A program made the translations under genes and the position numbers. A stretch of DNA of 64,000 nucleotides from Flagellimonas marinaquae (GTDB lineage: Bacteria > Bacteroidota > Bacteroidia > Flavobacteriales > Flavobacteriaceae). The stretch spans positions 620,001 to 684,000 of the forward strand of contig NZ_RZMZ01000015.1 in NCBI RefSeq assembly GCF_003992675.1, given 5' to 3'. Within the stretch, counting starts at the first letter, position 1; every line of letters begins with the position of its first letter. The notes under the pieces were generated by a model. That model saw nothing but the letters and a program-made list of their open reading frames with translations, ran no database searches and was not told where the DNA came from. Shown piece by piece: positions 7,172-17,138 of this stretch.

Positions 7172-8848
7172 ATGGAATTGAACAAGTTTAGTAAAACAGT
7201 AACACAAGACCCAACGCTGCCAGCGGCTCAGGCCATGCTGCATGCGATTGGATTGACAGACGAAGATTTACAAAAGCCCTTGATAGGAATTGCGAGTACG
7301 GGATACGAAGGTAATCCGTGCAACATGCATTTGAATGATTTAGCACTTGACGTAAAAAAGGGGGTAGAGTCATCCAATTTAGTTGGTCTGATTTTCAATA
7401 CCATTGGGGTGAGCGATGGCATTTCGAACGGAACCCCGGGAATGCGTTATTCCCTTCCTTCAAGGGATATTATCGCGGATTCCATCGAAACCGTGATGCA
7501 TGCCATGAGTTATGATGGCCTTGTTACCGTGGTTGGATGCGATAAAAACATGCCAGGTGCTTTGATGGCCCAATTGCGATTGAACCGTCCATCCATTTTG
7601 GTGTATGGCGGAACCATTGCACCAGGATGCCATAACAATAAAAAACTGGACATCATCTCGGCTTTTGAGGCTTACGGACAAAAAGTGGCCGGTGCCATAG
7701 ACGAAAAGGAATATAAGGAGGTCATTCACAAGGCATGTCCAGGAGCCGGTGCATGCGGTGGAATGTACACTGCCAATACCATGGCATCCGCAATTGAGGC
7801 CATGGGAATGTCCATGCCGTTCAATTCATCAATCCCTGCCGTTAATGACAAGAAGCAAGCAGATTGCGAAGCAGCTGGTGCGGCACTCTACCATTTATTG
7901 AAAGAAGACATCAAACCAAGGGATATCGTAACCAAAAAAGCATTGGAAAATGCCTTTAGGTTGGTGACGGTACTCGGAGGTTCTACCAATGCCGTACTTC
8001 ACTTTATGGCGATAGCACATGCAGCAGAGGTGGATTTCTCCTTGGAAGACATTACAAGAATCAGTGATTCTACGCCTTTACTAGCTGATTTAAAGCCAAG
8101 TGGAAAGTATTTGATGGAAGACCTGCACAATGTAGGGGGTGTACCTGCAGTACTCAAGTATATGTTGAAAGAGGGCATGCTTCATGGGGATTGTATGACC
8201 GTTACAGGAAAAACCTTGGCCGAAAACCTATTGGATGTTCCCGATTTGGCCGAAGGGCAGGACATTATCAGAAAAAAAGAAGCCCCTATCAAAGAAACCG
8301 GACATATTCGGGTTTTGACGGGTAACATTGCTACCGAAGGCGCCGTAGCAAAGATTACCGGGAAGGAAGGACTTGAGTTCACGGGTACCGCCCGTGTATT
8401 TGACAGTGAGGTGGCCGTTAATGAAGGTATCCACAACGGAAAAGTACAGAAAGGTGACGTGGTAGTCATTCGTTATGAAGGGCCAAAAGGCGCACCGGGA
8501 ATGCCCGAAATGTTGAAACCAACATCCGCCATTATGGGAGCGGGACTTGGAAAGGACGTAGCGCTGATAACCGATGGTCGATTCTCTGGAGGTTCCCACG
8601 GATTTGTGGTGGGGCATGTTTCGCCCGAAGCCCAGGTAGGCGGTGGTATTGCCTTGGTAAAAGATGGTGATGAAATTACCATCGATGCGGTTAAGAACAC
8701 CATTAACGTGAATATTTCCGACGAAGAGTTGGAAAAAAGAAGAAAAGAATGGAAGCAACCTGAATTAAAGGTAAAATCAGGGAGCTTGTACAAATATGCC
8801 AAAACGGTATCATCTGCAGCAAAGGGCTGTGTTACCGATTTGTTCTAA
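7172..8848 (+). CDS. ilvD: Dihydroxy-acid dehydratase
   Basis: IlvD removes water from 2,3-dihydroxy-isovalerate and the methylvalerate homologue, giving the keto acids of valine/leucine and isoleucine. The 558-residue product has the cluster-binding cysteine regions [13 protein letters not shown] and [19 protein letters not shown], and the C-terminal [22 protein letters not shown]. The length is typical. It is the first gene of a five-gene run ilvD-ilvB-ilvN-ilvC-ilvA with gaps of 16-75 bp, placed behind the predicted attenuator. Confidence 0.97.
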   Translation: MELNKFSKTVTQDPTLPAAQAMLHAIGLTDEDLQKPLIGIASTGYEGNPCNMHLNDLALDVKKGVESSNLVGLIFNTIGVSDGISNGTPGMRYSLPSRDIIADSIETVMHAMSYDGLVTVVGCDKNMPGALMAQLRLNRPSILVYGGTIAPGCHNNKKLDIISAFEAYGQKVAGAIDEKEYKEVIHKACPGAGACGGMYTANTMASAIEAMGMSMPFNSSIPAVNDKKQADCEAAGAALYHLLKEDIKPRDIVTKKALENAFRLVTVLGGSTNAVLHFMAIAHAAEVDFSLEDITRISDSTPLLADLKPSGKYLMEDLHNVGGVPAVLKYMLKEGMLHGDCMTVTGKTLAENLLDVPDLAEGQDIIRKKEAPIKETGHIRVLTGNIATEGAVAKITGKEGLEFTGTARVFDSEVAVNEGIHNGKVQKGDVVVIRYEGPKGAPGMPEMLKPTSAIMGAGLGKDVALITDGRFSGGSHGFVVGHVSPEAQVGGGIALVKDGDEITIDAVKNTINVNISDEELEKRRKEWKQPELKVKSGSLYKYAKTVSSAAKGCVTDLF

Positions 8849-8884
8849 CAATTACGAAAGGGATATCTCCCTAAATTCAGGCTT

Positions 8885-10618
8885 ATGGAGACATTGAAAG
8901 CACAAAAAAAAGATAGTACAACACAGAAGACCATTCGGATAACGGGAGCAGAGGCCATCATCCACTGTTTGCTTGCCGAAGGAGTCGATTTAATCTACGG
9001 TTACCCCGGAGGAGCCATTATGCCCGTTTATGACGAGCTGTATAAGTTTCAAGATAGGTTGACCCATATTTTGACCCGTCATGAGCAGGGGGCAACCCAT
9101 GCCGCACAGGGCTATGCACGGGTAACCGGAAGGGTAGGTGTGGCCATGGCTACATCAGGACCCGGTGCTACCAACTTGGTGACTGGTTTGGCCGATGCAC
9201 AGATTGATTCAACCCCCATGGTTTGCATTACCGGGCAGGTAACACGAAGCCTTTTAGGTTCCGATGCCTTCCAAGAAACCGATATTGTGGGGATTTCAAC
9301 TCCGGTGACCAAATGGAACTATCAAATCACCCGTGTAGAAGAAATACCTGAGATTATGGCGAAAGCTTTTTACATCGCCAAATCTGGACGGCCTGGACCC
9401 GTTTTGGTCGACATCACCAAGAATGCTCAGTTTGATGAGCTTGATTTTGTGTATGAAAAATGTACAAAGGTCAGAAGCTACAAACCAGTTCCCAAGCCAG
9501 AAGCCGGGAGCTTAGAGAAGGCGGCGGAACTCATTAACAGCGCTAAAAAGCCGTTTATTGTATTTGGACAAGGAGTCATTTTGGGCGAAGCCGAAGCGGA
9601 GCTAAAAGCCTTTGTGGAAAAAACAGGAATTCCTGCGGCATGGACGATATTAGGTCTCTCGGCCATGGATACCGACCACCCGTTGAATGTGGGCATGGTG
9701 GGAATGCACGGCAATTATGGCCCCAACCTGCTCACCAATGAATGCGATGTATTGATTGCTATTGGAATGCGCTTTGATGACCGGGTCACCGGTAATCTGG
9801 ACACCTATGCCAAACAGGCCAAAGTCATTCATTTTGAGATTGACCCAGCAGAAGTGGACAAAAACGTAAAGGTGGATGTAGCGGTTTTGGGGAACTCCAA
9901 AGAAACTTTGCGTGATATTCTTCCCTTGGTGGATAAAAAAGAACACAACGCATGGAAGGCGGAGTTTGATAAAATGTACCAAATCGAATATGACGCCCTG
10001 ATAAATAAGGACATTCATCCAACCAAGGACGGATTGACCATGGGCGAGGTCATTGAGCAAATCAATTTGGCGTCCGACCACAAAGCGGTGATTGTCTCCG
10101 ATGTTGGTCAGCATCAAATGATAGCCTGTCGATATGCCAAGTTTAAACAGTCCAAGAGCAATATCACTTCTGGTGGTCTGGGAACCATGGGATTTGGGCT
10201 TCCAGCGGCCATTGGGGCCAAAATGGGTGCTATGGACCGTGAAGTGGTGGCCATTATCGGTGATGGAGGTTATCAAATGACCATTCAGGAGCTTGGGGTT
10301 ATTTTTCAACATAATGTGCCCGTTAAAATAGTGGTCCTGAACAATGATCACTTGGGAATGGTTCGCCAATGGCAAGAACTTTTCTTTGATAGGCGCTATG
10401 CTTCCACGGTAATGACCAACCCAGATTTTGTGAAAATTGCGGAAGGCTATCATATTCAAGCCAGAAGGGTTACCGAAAGGGGAGACCTTCAGGAAGCAGT
10501 ACAAGAAATGATGGCATCCAAAAATCCATACTTTTTGGAGGTGAAAGTAGAAAAAGAGGACAATGTGTTCCCAATGATTCCATCAGGGGCGTCTGTTTCG
10601 GACATCAGATTGAAATAA
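8885..10618 (+). CDS. ilvB: Acetolactate synthase, large catalytic subunit
   Basis: The enzyme condenses pyruvate with pyruvate or 2-oxobutyrate, the first shared step of valine, leucine and isoleucine synthesis. The 577-residue product shows the N-terminal thiamine diphosphate domain with YGYPGGAIMPVYDEL and the activating Glu in RHEQGATHAAQGYAR, a central domain, and the C-terminal GDG-NN cofactor motif (IIGDGGYQMTIQEL to VVLNNDHLGMVRQWQELFF). The start ATG lies 36 bp after ilvD. It acts with the small subunit encoded next. Confidence 0.97.
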   Translation: METLKAQKKDSTTQKTIRITGAEAIIHCLLAEGVDLIYGYPGGAIMPVYDELYKFQDRLTHILTRHEQGATHAAQGYARVTGRVGVAMATSGPGATNLVTGLADAQIDSTPMVCITGQVTRSLLGSDAFQETDIVGISTPVTKWNYQITRVEEIPEIMAKAFYIAKSGRPGPVLVDITKNAQFDELDFVYEKCTKVRSYKPVPKPEAGSLEKAAELINSAKKPFIVFGQGVILGEAEAELKAFVEKTGIPAAWTILGLSAMDTDHPLNVGMVGMHGNYGPNLLTNECDVLIAIGMRFDDRVTGNLDTYAKQAKVIHFEIDPAEVDKNVKVDVAVLGNSKETLRDILPLVDKKEHNAWKAEFDKMYQIEYDALINKDIHPTKDGLTMGEVIEQINLASDHKAVIVSDVGQHQMIACRYAKFKQSKSNITSGGLGTMGFGLPAAIGAKMGAMDREVVAIIGDGGYQMTIQELGVIFQHNVPVKIVVLNNDHLGMVRQWQELFFDRRYASTVMTNPDFVKIAEGYHIQARRVTERGDLQEAVQEMMASKNPYFLEVKVEKEDNVFPMIPSGASVSDIRLK

Positions 10619-10692
10619 AAATGAGTAGAAAAGGAACCTTGTAGGGTGAAGATTTGTCAAACCCAACAAGTCACAAAGCATATCAAAACACT

Positions 10693-11220
10693 ATGGAAAA
10701 ACAATGGTATACCATCTCGGCATATTCCGAAAATCATGTCGGATTGCTCAATAGGATATCAGGAATATTCTTAAAGCGACATATTAATATAGAGAGTCTA
10801 AATGTCTCTAAATCAGAAATAGAAGGTGTTTCTAAATTCACCATTGTGGTTTTTACCACAGAAGATTGGACCCGAAAGATTGTGGGGCAGATAGAAAAGC
10901 AGGTGGAGGTCATAAAGGCCTACTATCATACGGATGATGAGACCATTTATCAGGAATCGGCACTGTTCAAAATTGCTTCACATTTATTGTTCGACGAACG
11001 ACAGATTCAAAACATCATCAAGGAAAGCCATTCGCAGATTGTCACCGTAAATCGGGAGTTTTTTGCCTTGGCCAAAACAGGGCGTCGGCACGAAATAGAT
11101 GAAATGCACGAAGCATTGGAGCCTTATGGCATCCTTCAGTTTGTTCGTTCCGGTCGAATTGCGGTCACCAAGGCCACGATGCCCATCAGCGAGATGTTGC
11201 AAGAATTTCAAGAAAACTAA
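10693..11220 (+). CDS. ilvN: Acetolactate synthase, small regulatory subunit
   Basis: This encodes the ACT-domain subunit that activates IlvB and confers valine feedback inhibition in known enzymes. From the ATG at 10693 the protein is 175 residues, beginning MEKQWYTISAYSENHVGLLNRISGIFLKRHINIESL, the usual ACT-domain start. An upstream in-frame TTG at 10654 would add 13 residues with no family similarity, so the ATG is preferred. The C-terminal half (about 80-165) is the second domain found in long IlvH-type subunits. The gene lies between ilvB and ilvC. Confidence 0.94.
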   Translation: MEKQWYTISAYSENHVGLLNRISGIFLKRHINIESLNVSKSEIEGVSKFTIVVFTTEDWTRKIVGQIEKQVEVIKAYYHTDDETIYQESALFKIASHLLFDERQIQNIIKESHSQIVTVNREFFALAKTGRRHEIDEMHEALEPYGILQFVRSGRIAVTKATMPISEMLQEFQEN

Positions 11221-11244
11221 ATAGCGTAAAATCAAATATTTAAA

Positions 11245-12720
11245 ATGGCAAATTACTTTAACACACTATCACTTCGCGAACAACTGACACAGTTGGGAAA
11301 ATGTAGATTTATGGATTCCAGCGAGTTCGCGGATGGTGTTACCGCATTAAAAGGAAAGAAAATTGTAATTGTAGGTTGTGGCGCCCAAGGGTTAAACCAG
11401 GGGTTGAACATGCGTGATTCCGGATTGGACATCTCCTACGCATTGCGTCCAGCAGCTATCAAGGAACAACGTCAATCCTACAAAAACGCAAAGGAAAACA
11501 ACTTTACGGTGGGAACCTATGAGGAATTGATTCCGACTGCTGATTTGGTCATCAACCTGACGCCGGATAAACAACACACCAATGTGGTAAGTACAGTAAT
11601 GCCTTTGATGAAGAAAGGAGCAACATTGTCCTATTCGCATGGTTTTAATATCGTGGAAGAAGGAATGCAAGTTCGTGAGGACCTTACCGTAATCATGGTA
11701 GCGCCCAAAAGTCCAGGTTCCGAGGTGCGTGAAGAGTACAAAAGAGGATTTGGCGTACCTACCTTGATTGCCGTTCACCCGGAAAACGACCCAGAAGGGA
11801 AAGGTTTGGAACAAGCCAAGGCCTATGCTGCGGCAACCGGCGGTGACAAAGCCGGTGTATTGGAATCATCATTCGTGGCGGAAGTAAAGTCAGATTTGAT
11901 GGGGGAGCAGACCATTCTTTGTGGTTTGTTGCAAACAGGTTCTATTCTTTCGTTCAACAAAATGGTAGAAAAAGGAGTGGACGAAGCCTATGCCTCCAAA
12001 TTGATTCAATATGGTTGGGAAACCATCACCGAAGGATTGAAGCAGGGTGGAATCACCAACATGATGGACCGTTTGTCGAATCCCGCCAAGATCAAGGCAT
12101 TTGATTTGGCCGAAGAATTGAAGGAAATTATGCGCCCCTTGTTCCAAAAGCATATGGACGATATTATGAGCGGGCATTTCTCCAAAACCATGATGGAAGA
12201 CTGGGACAATGGCGATAAAAACCTATTGGATTGGAGAGCCGCTACGGGAGAGACCGCTTTTGAAAAAACCCCTGCTGGCGACATGAATATTTCTGAGCAG
12301 GAATATTATGACAATGGGGTGTTGATGGTCGCTTTTGTAAAGTCTGGAGTGGAATTGGCCTATGAGACCATGACCGAATCAGGAATCATCGGTGAATCGG
12401 CCTACTACGAATCGTTGCACGAAACACCACTGATCGCAAACACCATTGCTAGAAAGAAATTGTTCGAGATGAACCGTGTTATTTCAGATACGGCAGAATA
12501 CGGATGTTATTTGTTTGACCATGCGTGTAAGCCCTTATTGACTGATTTTATGAAGAAAGTGGACACCGATATCATTGGCAAGCACTTTGGCGAAGGAAAG
12601 GATACGGGTGTGGACAACGTTCGACTGATTGCAGTGAACAAAGCCATCCGTGAGCATGATGTGGAAGTAGTTGGCGCCAGATTGCGCGCTTCCATGACGG
12701 CCATGAAGCCCATAGGATAA
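11245..12720 (+). CDS. ilvC: Ketol-acid reductoisomerase (class II, long form)
   Basis: IlvC rearranges and reduces acetolactate or acetohydroxybutyrate with NADPH. The 491-residue product is the long, plant/E. coli-like class II type with a duplicated C-terminal KARI domain. The Rossmann motif is [21 protein letters not shown]; later parts include [21 protein letters not shown] and the acid-rich metal site [11 protein letters not shown]. Bases around the start (AAAATATTTAAAATGGC) are AT-rich with no Shine-Dalgarno sequence, as usual in this phylum. Confidence 0.97.
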   Translation: MANYFNTLSLREQLTQLGKCRFMDSSEFADGVTALKGKKIVIVGCGAQGLNQGLNMRDSGLDISYALRPAAIKEQRQSYKNAKENNFTVGTYEELIPTADLVINLTPDKQHTNVVSTVMPLMKKGATLSYSHGFNIVEEGMQVREDLTVIMVAPKSPGSEVREEYKRGFGVPTLIAVHPENDPEGKGLEQAKAYAAATGGDKAGVLESSFVAEVKSDLMGEQTILCGLLQTGSILSFNKMVEKGVDEAYASKLIQYGWETITEGLKQGGITNMMDRLSNPAKIKAFDLAEELKEIMRPLFQKHMDDIMSGHFSKTMMEDWDNGDKNLLDWRAATGETAFEKTPAGDMNISEQEYYDNGVLMVAFVKSGVELAYETMTESGIIGESAYYESLHETPLIANTIARKKLFEMNRVISDTAEYGCYLFDHACKPLLTDFMKKVDTDIIGKHFGEGKDTGVDNVRLIAVNKAIREHDVEVVGARLRASMTAMKPIG

Positions 12721-12736
12721 CAAAACGATTGGCCCC

Positions 12737-14002
12737 ATGAGCGAAACGGTGGAAACATACTTTCCGCAAATAGCGGATATTTATCAAGCCGCAAAGACCA
12801 TTGCCCAAGTGGCAGAGGTGACCCCTTTGCAGCAAAGTATCCGCTATTCCAAATCCCTTGGGGCCAAAATTCTTCTCAAGCGGGAAGACCTTCACAGGGT
12901 GCGTAGCTACAAAATCCGTGGTGCGTACAACAAGATCAGTTCGCTCAGTAAACAGCAACTGGACAGTGGAGTGGTCTGTGCCAGTGCAGGGAATCATGCG
13001 CAAGGCGTTGCATTTGCCTGTAGCCATTTGAAGGTGAAGGGAACCATTTACATGCCGGTTGTAACTCCAAAACAGAAAATAGACCAGACCAAGATGTTTG
13101 GAGGGGAATGGGTGGATGTGGTACTGAAAGGGGACACTTTTGACGACTCCAAAAAAGCCGCTGAATCATTCAGTCAACAAGAAGGCAAAACCTTTGTGCA
13201 TCCCTTTGATGACGAAAAAACGATAGAAGGGCAAGCAACTGTAGGGTTGGAGATGCTGCAACAGACTGATAACCCCATCGATTATGTTTTTGTTGCTGTT
13301 GGGGGTGGGGGATTGGCATCTGGACTTTGCGGAACGTTCCAGGCCTTATCGCCAAATACCAAAATTATAGGGGTGGAACCTGAAGGAGCCCCTTCCATGC
13401 TAAAATCCATGGAACAAGGGGAATTGGTGGAGCTGGAAAACATCGATAAGTTTATCGATGGAGCGGCGGTCCAAAAAGTTGGTTCGTTGACCTATCCCAT
13501 TTGCAAGGACCATCTGTACAAAATGGTAACCATTCCCGAAGGGAAAGTGTGCCAGACCATATTAGATCTCTACAACAGTGATGCCATTGTAGTGGAGCCT
13601 GCTGGAGCACTTACCATTGCTGCCTTGGATGATTTTAAGGAAGAAATTAAGGGAAAGAACGTGGTGTGCGTGGTAAGCGGAAGCAACAACGATATTACCC
13701 GTACAGCCGAAATCAAGGAAAGGGCCTTGCTCTACGCTCAATTAAAGCATTATTTTATTGTGAGATTCCCTCAGCGTCCCGGCGCATTGAAGGAATTTGT
13801 GGCAGATATTTTGGGGCCCAACGATGATATCACACATTTTGAGTACTCGAAGAAATCGAGCAGGGAAAATGCTCCTGCCATTGTAGGGGTAGAGCTAAAA
13901 TCCCCGGAAGATCTTGAACCCTTAATGCAGCGGATGAAAGACAATAACTTCTTTGGGGATTATCTTAACAATAAGCCTGATCTTTTTCAGTATTTGGTGT
14001 GA
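12737..14002 (+). CDS. ilvA: Threonine ammonia-lyase (threonine deaminase)
   Basis: This PLP enzyme makes 2-oxobutyrate from threonine, the entry to isoleucine synthesis. The 421-residue product has the PLP lysine in HRVRSYKIRGAYNKI, the substrate loop SAGNHAQGVAFAC and the phosphate-binding VGGGGLASGLCG. The C-terminal ~85 residues (from about 335, YFIVRFPQRPGALKEFV) form a single ACT-like domain, shorter than the double domain of E. coli IlvA. Its place as the last gene of the ilv operon, 16 bp after ilvC, supports a biosynthetic rather than catabolic role. Confidence 0.94.
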   Translation: MSETVETYFPQIADIYQAAKTIAQVAEVTPLQQSIRYSKSLGAKILLKREDLHRVRSYKIRGAYNKISSLSKQQLDSGVVCASAGNHAQGVAFACSHLKVKGTIYMPVVTPKQKIDQTKMFGGEWVDVVLKGDTFDDSKKAAESFSQQEGKTFVHPFDDEKTIEGQATVGLEMLQQTDNPIDYVFVAVGGGGLASGLCGTFQALSPNTKIIGVEPEGAPSMLKSMEQGELVELENIDKFIDGAAVQKVGSLTYPICKDHLYKMVTIPEGKVCQTILDLYNSDAIVVEPAGALTIAALDDFKEEIKGKNVVCVVSGSNNDITRTAEIKERALLYAQLKHYFIVRFPQRPGALKEFVADILGPNDDITHFEYSKKSSRENAPAIVGVELKSPEDLEPLMQRMKDNNFFGDYLNNKPDLFQYLV

Positions 14003-14102
14003 TATCACCAACATTTTCAGGCATCATTATGATAAAGTTTGGTTTCCTGTCCAAGACTAAGCGTTTCCACAGAATCAACATGATTTTCAATGGTTTTTGT
14101 GT

Positions 14103-14110
14103 TAGCTTTG
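14103..14110 (+). promoter_or_regulatory. Predicted gapN promoter (-7 box TAGCTTTG)
   Basis: TAGCTTTG is an exact TAnnTTTG match 52 bp before the gapN ATG, in the 160-bp gap after ilvA. No good -33 TTG is seen at standard spacing. It suggests that gapN has its own promoter rather than belonging to the ilv operon. Confidence 0.5.
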
Positions 14111-14162
14111 TGTGGTATGGGTGACCATATAAGAACACTAATCGCTTAAAAAATAATTACTC

Positions 14163-15755
14163 ATGGCGAAAACTAAACCAGCAATACCAGAAGCTTTTCA
14201 AATTACCGAAGAGATACACCAAAAAACATATTTAGTAAACGGGGAACTCCGTCAATGGCAAGGAGCTACCAGTCCTGTGGTTTCTACCATTTCCTCAACG
14301 GATGAATACGCCCCGACCCCACTGGGAAGCATACCCGATATGGGCGAAGAGGAGGCCATGCAGGCGTTGGATGCTGCTTTGGCGGCCTACGACAAAGGTC
14401 AAGGACTTTGGCCCACCATGAAGGTAAAGGACCGAATCGAGTGCATGGAAACCTTCGTAAAGAAAATGGAGCAAAAGCGCGAACAGGTCGTAAAGCTGTT
14501 GATGTGGGAGATTGGGAAGTCCAAACCGGATTCCTACAAAGAGTTTGACCGTACCGTGGAGTATATTTATGATACTATTGAGGATTACAAGCAATTGGAC
14601 CGTGATTGTGCCAAATTCCAAAAGCATGATGGGGTTTACGCCCATATACGTCGTGGACCGCTAGGGGTTGTGCTGTGCCTTGGTCCGTACAACTATCCGT
14701 TGAATGAGACGTTTGCCTTGTTGATTCCTGCCATTATTATGGGGAATACTACCATTTTTAAGCCGGCAAAGCACGGTGTTCTCTTGATCACACCCCTTTT
14801 GGAGGCTTTTCAGAGCAGTTTCCCTAAAGGAGTGGTAAATATACTTTTTGGTCGTGGAAGAGCTGTTGCGGCGCCTATAATGAAAACGGGTAAGGTGGAT
14901 GTATTGGCGTTGATAGGCAACAGTAAATCAGCCAATGCATTGCAGGACCAGCATCCGAAAAGTAACCGATTGCGGTTGGTCTTGGGCTTGGAAGCCAAGA
15001 ATCCTGCCATTGTGCTTCCCGATGCCGAGTTGGATTTGACCATTAATGAGTGTATTTCCGGAACCTTGTCTTTTAACGGTCAGCGTTGCACCGCCTTGAA
15101 GGTGGTTTACGTTCATGACGAAGTAAAAGATGAGTTCTTAAAGCGCTTTTCGGAAAAAGTGGATGGATTAAAATTCGGAAATCCTTGGGATGATGGCGTA
15201 CAGTTGACACCGCTACCTGAACCTGACAAACCAGCTTACATCCAAGAGCTCTTGGATGATGCTTTGGCAAAAGGAGCGAAAATCATCAATAAAAAAGGAG
15301 GGAAGCATTTCGACAACTATATTTGGCCAGCGGTGCTGTATCCTGTTACCAAGGATATGCGAGTCTATCAAGAGGAACAGTTTGGCCCCATTATACCAGT
15401 GCTTTCCTTTCAGGATATTGAGGAACCTTTGGATGATATGGCAGAATCCAACTACGGACAGCAAGTGAGCTTGTTCGGAAAGGATGTATATAGTCTGTCG
15501 CCGCTGATTGATACTTTAGCGAACTTGGTATGCCGTGTGAACCTGAACAGCTCTTGTCAGCGTGGGCCGGATGTGTATCCGTTCACGGGTAGAAAGGACT
15601 CCGCCCAGTCAACTTTGAGCGTGCACGATGCATTGCGTTCCTTCTCTATCCGAACCTTTGTGGCATTCAAGGACAACAACTTGAACGTTCAGACGGTGGA
15701 GCAACTATTGGAAGCTAAGGTGAGCAACTTCTTGAGCACGGACTACATTTTGTAA
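14163..15755 (+). CDS. gapN: NADP-dependent non-phosphorylating glyceraldehyde-3-phosphate dehydrogenase
   Basis: This 530-residue protein is an aldehyde dehydrogenase superfamily member most like GapN, which oxidises glyceraldehyde-3-phosphate to 3-phosphoglycerate with NADP, bypassing substrate-level phosphorylation and giving NADPH. The catalytic Cys lies in the GapN-type motif [12 protein letters not shown], the activating Glu in [16 protein letters not shown], and the nucleotide-binding part in [32 protein letters not shown]. The N-terminal ~40 residues are longer than in streptococcal GapN. It stands alone between the ilv operon and convergent leu operon. Exact substrate is by family resemblance. 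Confidence 0.85.
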   Translation: MAKTKPAIPEAFQITEEIHQKTYLVNGELRQWQGATSPVVSTISSTDEYAPTPLGSIPDMGEEEAMQALDAALAAYDKGQGLWPTMKVKDRIECMETFVKKMEQKREQVVKLLMWEIGKSKPDSYKEFDRTVEYIYDTIEDYKQLDRDCAKFQKHDGVYAHIRRGPLGVVLCLGPYNYPLNETFALLIPAIIMGNTTIFKPAKHGVLLITPLLEAFQSSFPKGVVNILFGRGRAVAAPIMKTGKVDVLALIGNSKSANALQDQHPKSNRLRLVLGLEAKNPAIVLPDAELDLTINECISGTLSFNGQRCTALKVVYVHDEVKDEFLKRFSEKVDGLKFGNPWDDGVQLTPLPEPDKPAYIQELLDDALAKGAKIINKKGGKHFDNYIWPAVLYPVTKDMRVYQEEQFGPIIPVLSFQDIEEPLDDMAESNYGQQVSLFGKDVYSLSPLIDTLANLVCRVNLNSSCQRGPDVYPFTGRKDSAQSTLSVHDALRSFSIRTFVAFKDNNLNVQTVEQLLEAKVSNFLSTDYIL

Positions 15756-15758
15756 AAA

Positions 15759-15803
15759 AGTGTCAGTTCGAGTTTTTTCCAAAGGAAAAAGTATCGAGAA
15801 CGG
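15759..15803. repeat. REP-like inverted repeat after gapN
   Basis: GTTCGA at the left and TCGAGAAC at the right enclose TTTTTCC-AAA-GGAAAAA, giving a long imperfect hairpin just after the gapN stop codon. Hairpins of this GTTCGAG type are common in intergenic DNA of flavobacteria from general experience; copy number here cannot be counted. Confidence 0.5.
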
Positions 15804-15836
15804 TAAAAAGTTTTAAGCAAAATAGCATTCTGGTCA

Positions 15837-15880
15837 ACCTGAACTTGCCTGCCTGCCGGCAAAGGCAGGTTTCAGGTTCT
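15837..15880. repeat. Palindromic repeat (AACCTGAA ... TTCAGGTT)
   Basis: Outer arms AACCTGAA and TTCAGGTT surround a GC-rich core with CCTGCC, TGCCGGCA and GGCAGG, giving a long hairpin. The core is much richer in GC than the surroundings, which points to an inserted repeat element. It is the second of three hairpins between gapN and leuB. Confidence 0.55.
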
Positions 15881-15908
15881 CATTAAGATTGGAATACTAA
15901 AATGATGA

Positions 15909-15933
15909 GATTCTGAAATAAATTCAGAATGAC
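15909..15933. repeat. REP-like hairpin of the GATTCnnG/CnnGAATGAC family
   Basis: ATTCTGAA and TTCAGAAT form an eight-base stem followed by GAC. The outer bases GATTC and GAATGAC match those of the repeats at 63231-63340, so both belong to one repeat family in this genome. Confidence 0.55.
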
Positions 15934-15990
15934 GCATCGATATTTTAGTGTGGTAAAGAAATAGTTGAAGTTTATTTTTATAACGAATTA

Positions 15991-16018
15991 AAATGCCCCG
16001 AATTTCGGGGCTTTCTTA
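15991..16018. terminator. Intrinsic terminator between gapN and leuB
   Basis: GCCCCGAA and TTCGGGGC form a tight perfect stem (15995-16011), flanked by A-rich sequence on the left and TTTCTTATT on the right. It can serve gapN on the plus strand and the leu operon, which ends at 16038, on the minus strand. Confidence 0.8.
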
Positions 16019-16037
16019 TTGGTTTTTTGTGGGTTGA

Positions 16038-17096
16038 TTAAATATTTTCAGCCAACCAGTCCCCAACTTCACTGGTCTTGTAGGCTTTCCCACCATCGGC
16101 AAGATCTTCGGTAACCACTCCTTCGGCCAATGATTTGTTGACCACCTCACGAATGGCTTCTGCTTCATCTTTAAGCCCAAATGCCGTTTCGAACATCATG
16201 GCTGCGGATAAAACTGTTGCCAACGGGTTGGCAATATCTTTTCCAGCCGCTTGCGGATATGAACCGTGGATAGGCTCAAACAAAGAGGTCTTTTCTCCCA
16301 AGGAGGCGGAGGGCATCAACCCCATAGATCCTGAAATCACAGAGGCTTCATCGGTTAGGATATCCCCGAACAAATTTTCGGTGATCAAAACATCGTAGGC
16401 ACTCGGCCACTGCACCAATCGCATGGCCACGGCATCCACAAATTCATAGGACACTTCCACCTCGGGATAGTCTTTTTCTAACTTTTGAACGGTTTCCCTC
16501 CACAAGCGGGATGTTTCCAAAACGTTTGCTTTGTCCACACAACAGAGTTTTTTGGAACGCTGCATTGCCATTTCAAAACCTTTTTTGGCCAAACGCTCCA
16601 CTTCTGCACGGGTGTAGGTGCAGGTATCGTAAGCGGTATTGTCGTTGTCTTCACGGCCTCTTTTTCCAAAATAGATGCCTCCTGTCAGTTCACGCAAGAA
16701 AACCAGATCGGTCCCTTCAATACGCTCTCTTTTCAACGGCGACTTCTCAATAAGGGAAGGAAATGTAAAAGTTGGCCGCACATTGGCAAAGAGCCCCAAT
16801 TTCTGGCGCATTTTCAATAGGCCTTGTTCGGGACGCACTTTGGCAGAAGGGTCATTGTCAAATCGTGGATGGCCAATGGCTCCAAACAGAACGGCGTCGG
16901 CGGCCACGCATATCTCATGGGTTTCATCGGGGTAGGGCTCTCCAACGGCGTCAATGGCCGCAGCGCCAGTTAGGGCAGGGGTCCAACTGATTTCATGACC
17001 GAACTTTGCAGCTACGGCATCGGATACTTTTACGGCTTGATCTATTACTTCGGGGCCAATACCATCTCCGGCCAAGAGCGCTATGTTTAATTTCAT
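16038..17096 (-). CDS. leuB: 3-isopropylmalate dehydrogenase
   Basis: LeuB oxidises and decarboxylates 3-isopropylmalate to 2-oxoisocaproate in leucine synthesis. The 352-residue product starts [21 protein letters not shown] and has the family signature [27 protein letters not shown], plus the substrate-binding region [16 protein letters not shown]. It is the last gene of the minus-strand operon leuC-leuD-leuA-leuB, 42 bp after leuA, followed by a bidirectional terminator. Confidence 0.97.
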   Translation of the reverse strand: MKLNIALLAGDGIGPEVIDQAVKVSDAVAAKFGHEISWTPALTGAAAIDAVGEPYPDETHEICVAADAVLFGAIGHPRFDNDPSAKVRPEQGLLKMRQKLGLFANVRPTFTFPSLIEKSPLKRERIEGTDLVFLRELTGGIYFGKRGREDNDNTAYDTCTYTRAEVERLAKKGFEMAMQRSKKLCCVDKANVLETSRLWRETVQKLEKDYPEVEVSYEFVDAVAMRLVQWPSAYDVLITENLFGDILTDEASVISGSMGLMPSASLGEKTSLFEPIHGSYPQAAGKDIANPLATVLSAAMMFETAFGLKDEAEAIREVVNKSLAEGVVTEDLADGGKAYKTSEVGDWLAENI

Positions 17097-17138
17097 TTCT
17101 TCAATTATCAGTTATCTAAAAACAATTCTCAAAGTTCA

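Noticed and set aside
8228..8758. 176-codon open frame opposite ilvD
   Set aside because: It is antisense to a clearly conserved part of ilvD and encodes no known motif.
9650..10504. 284-codon open frame on the minus strand opposite ilvB
   Set aside because: It lies fully within ilvB, has no recognisable motifs and unusual amino acid composition (many His, Gly, Phe); it is a shadow of the ilvB codon pattern.
10654..10692. TTG start of ilvN adding 13 residues
   Set aside because: The added residues do not resemble the ACT-domain start; the ATG at 10693 fits the family.
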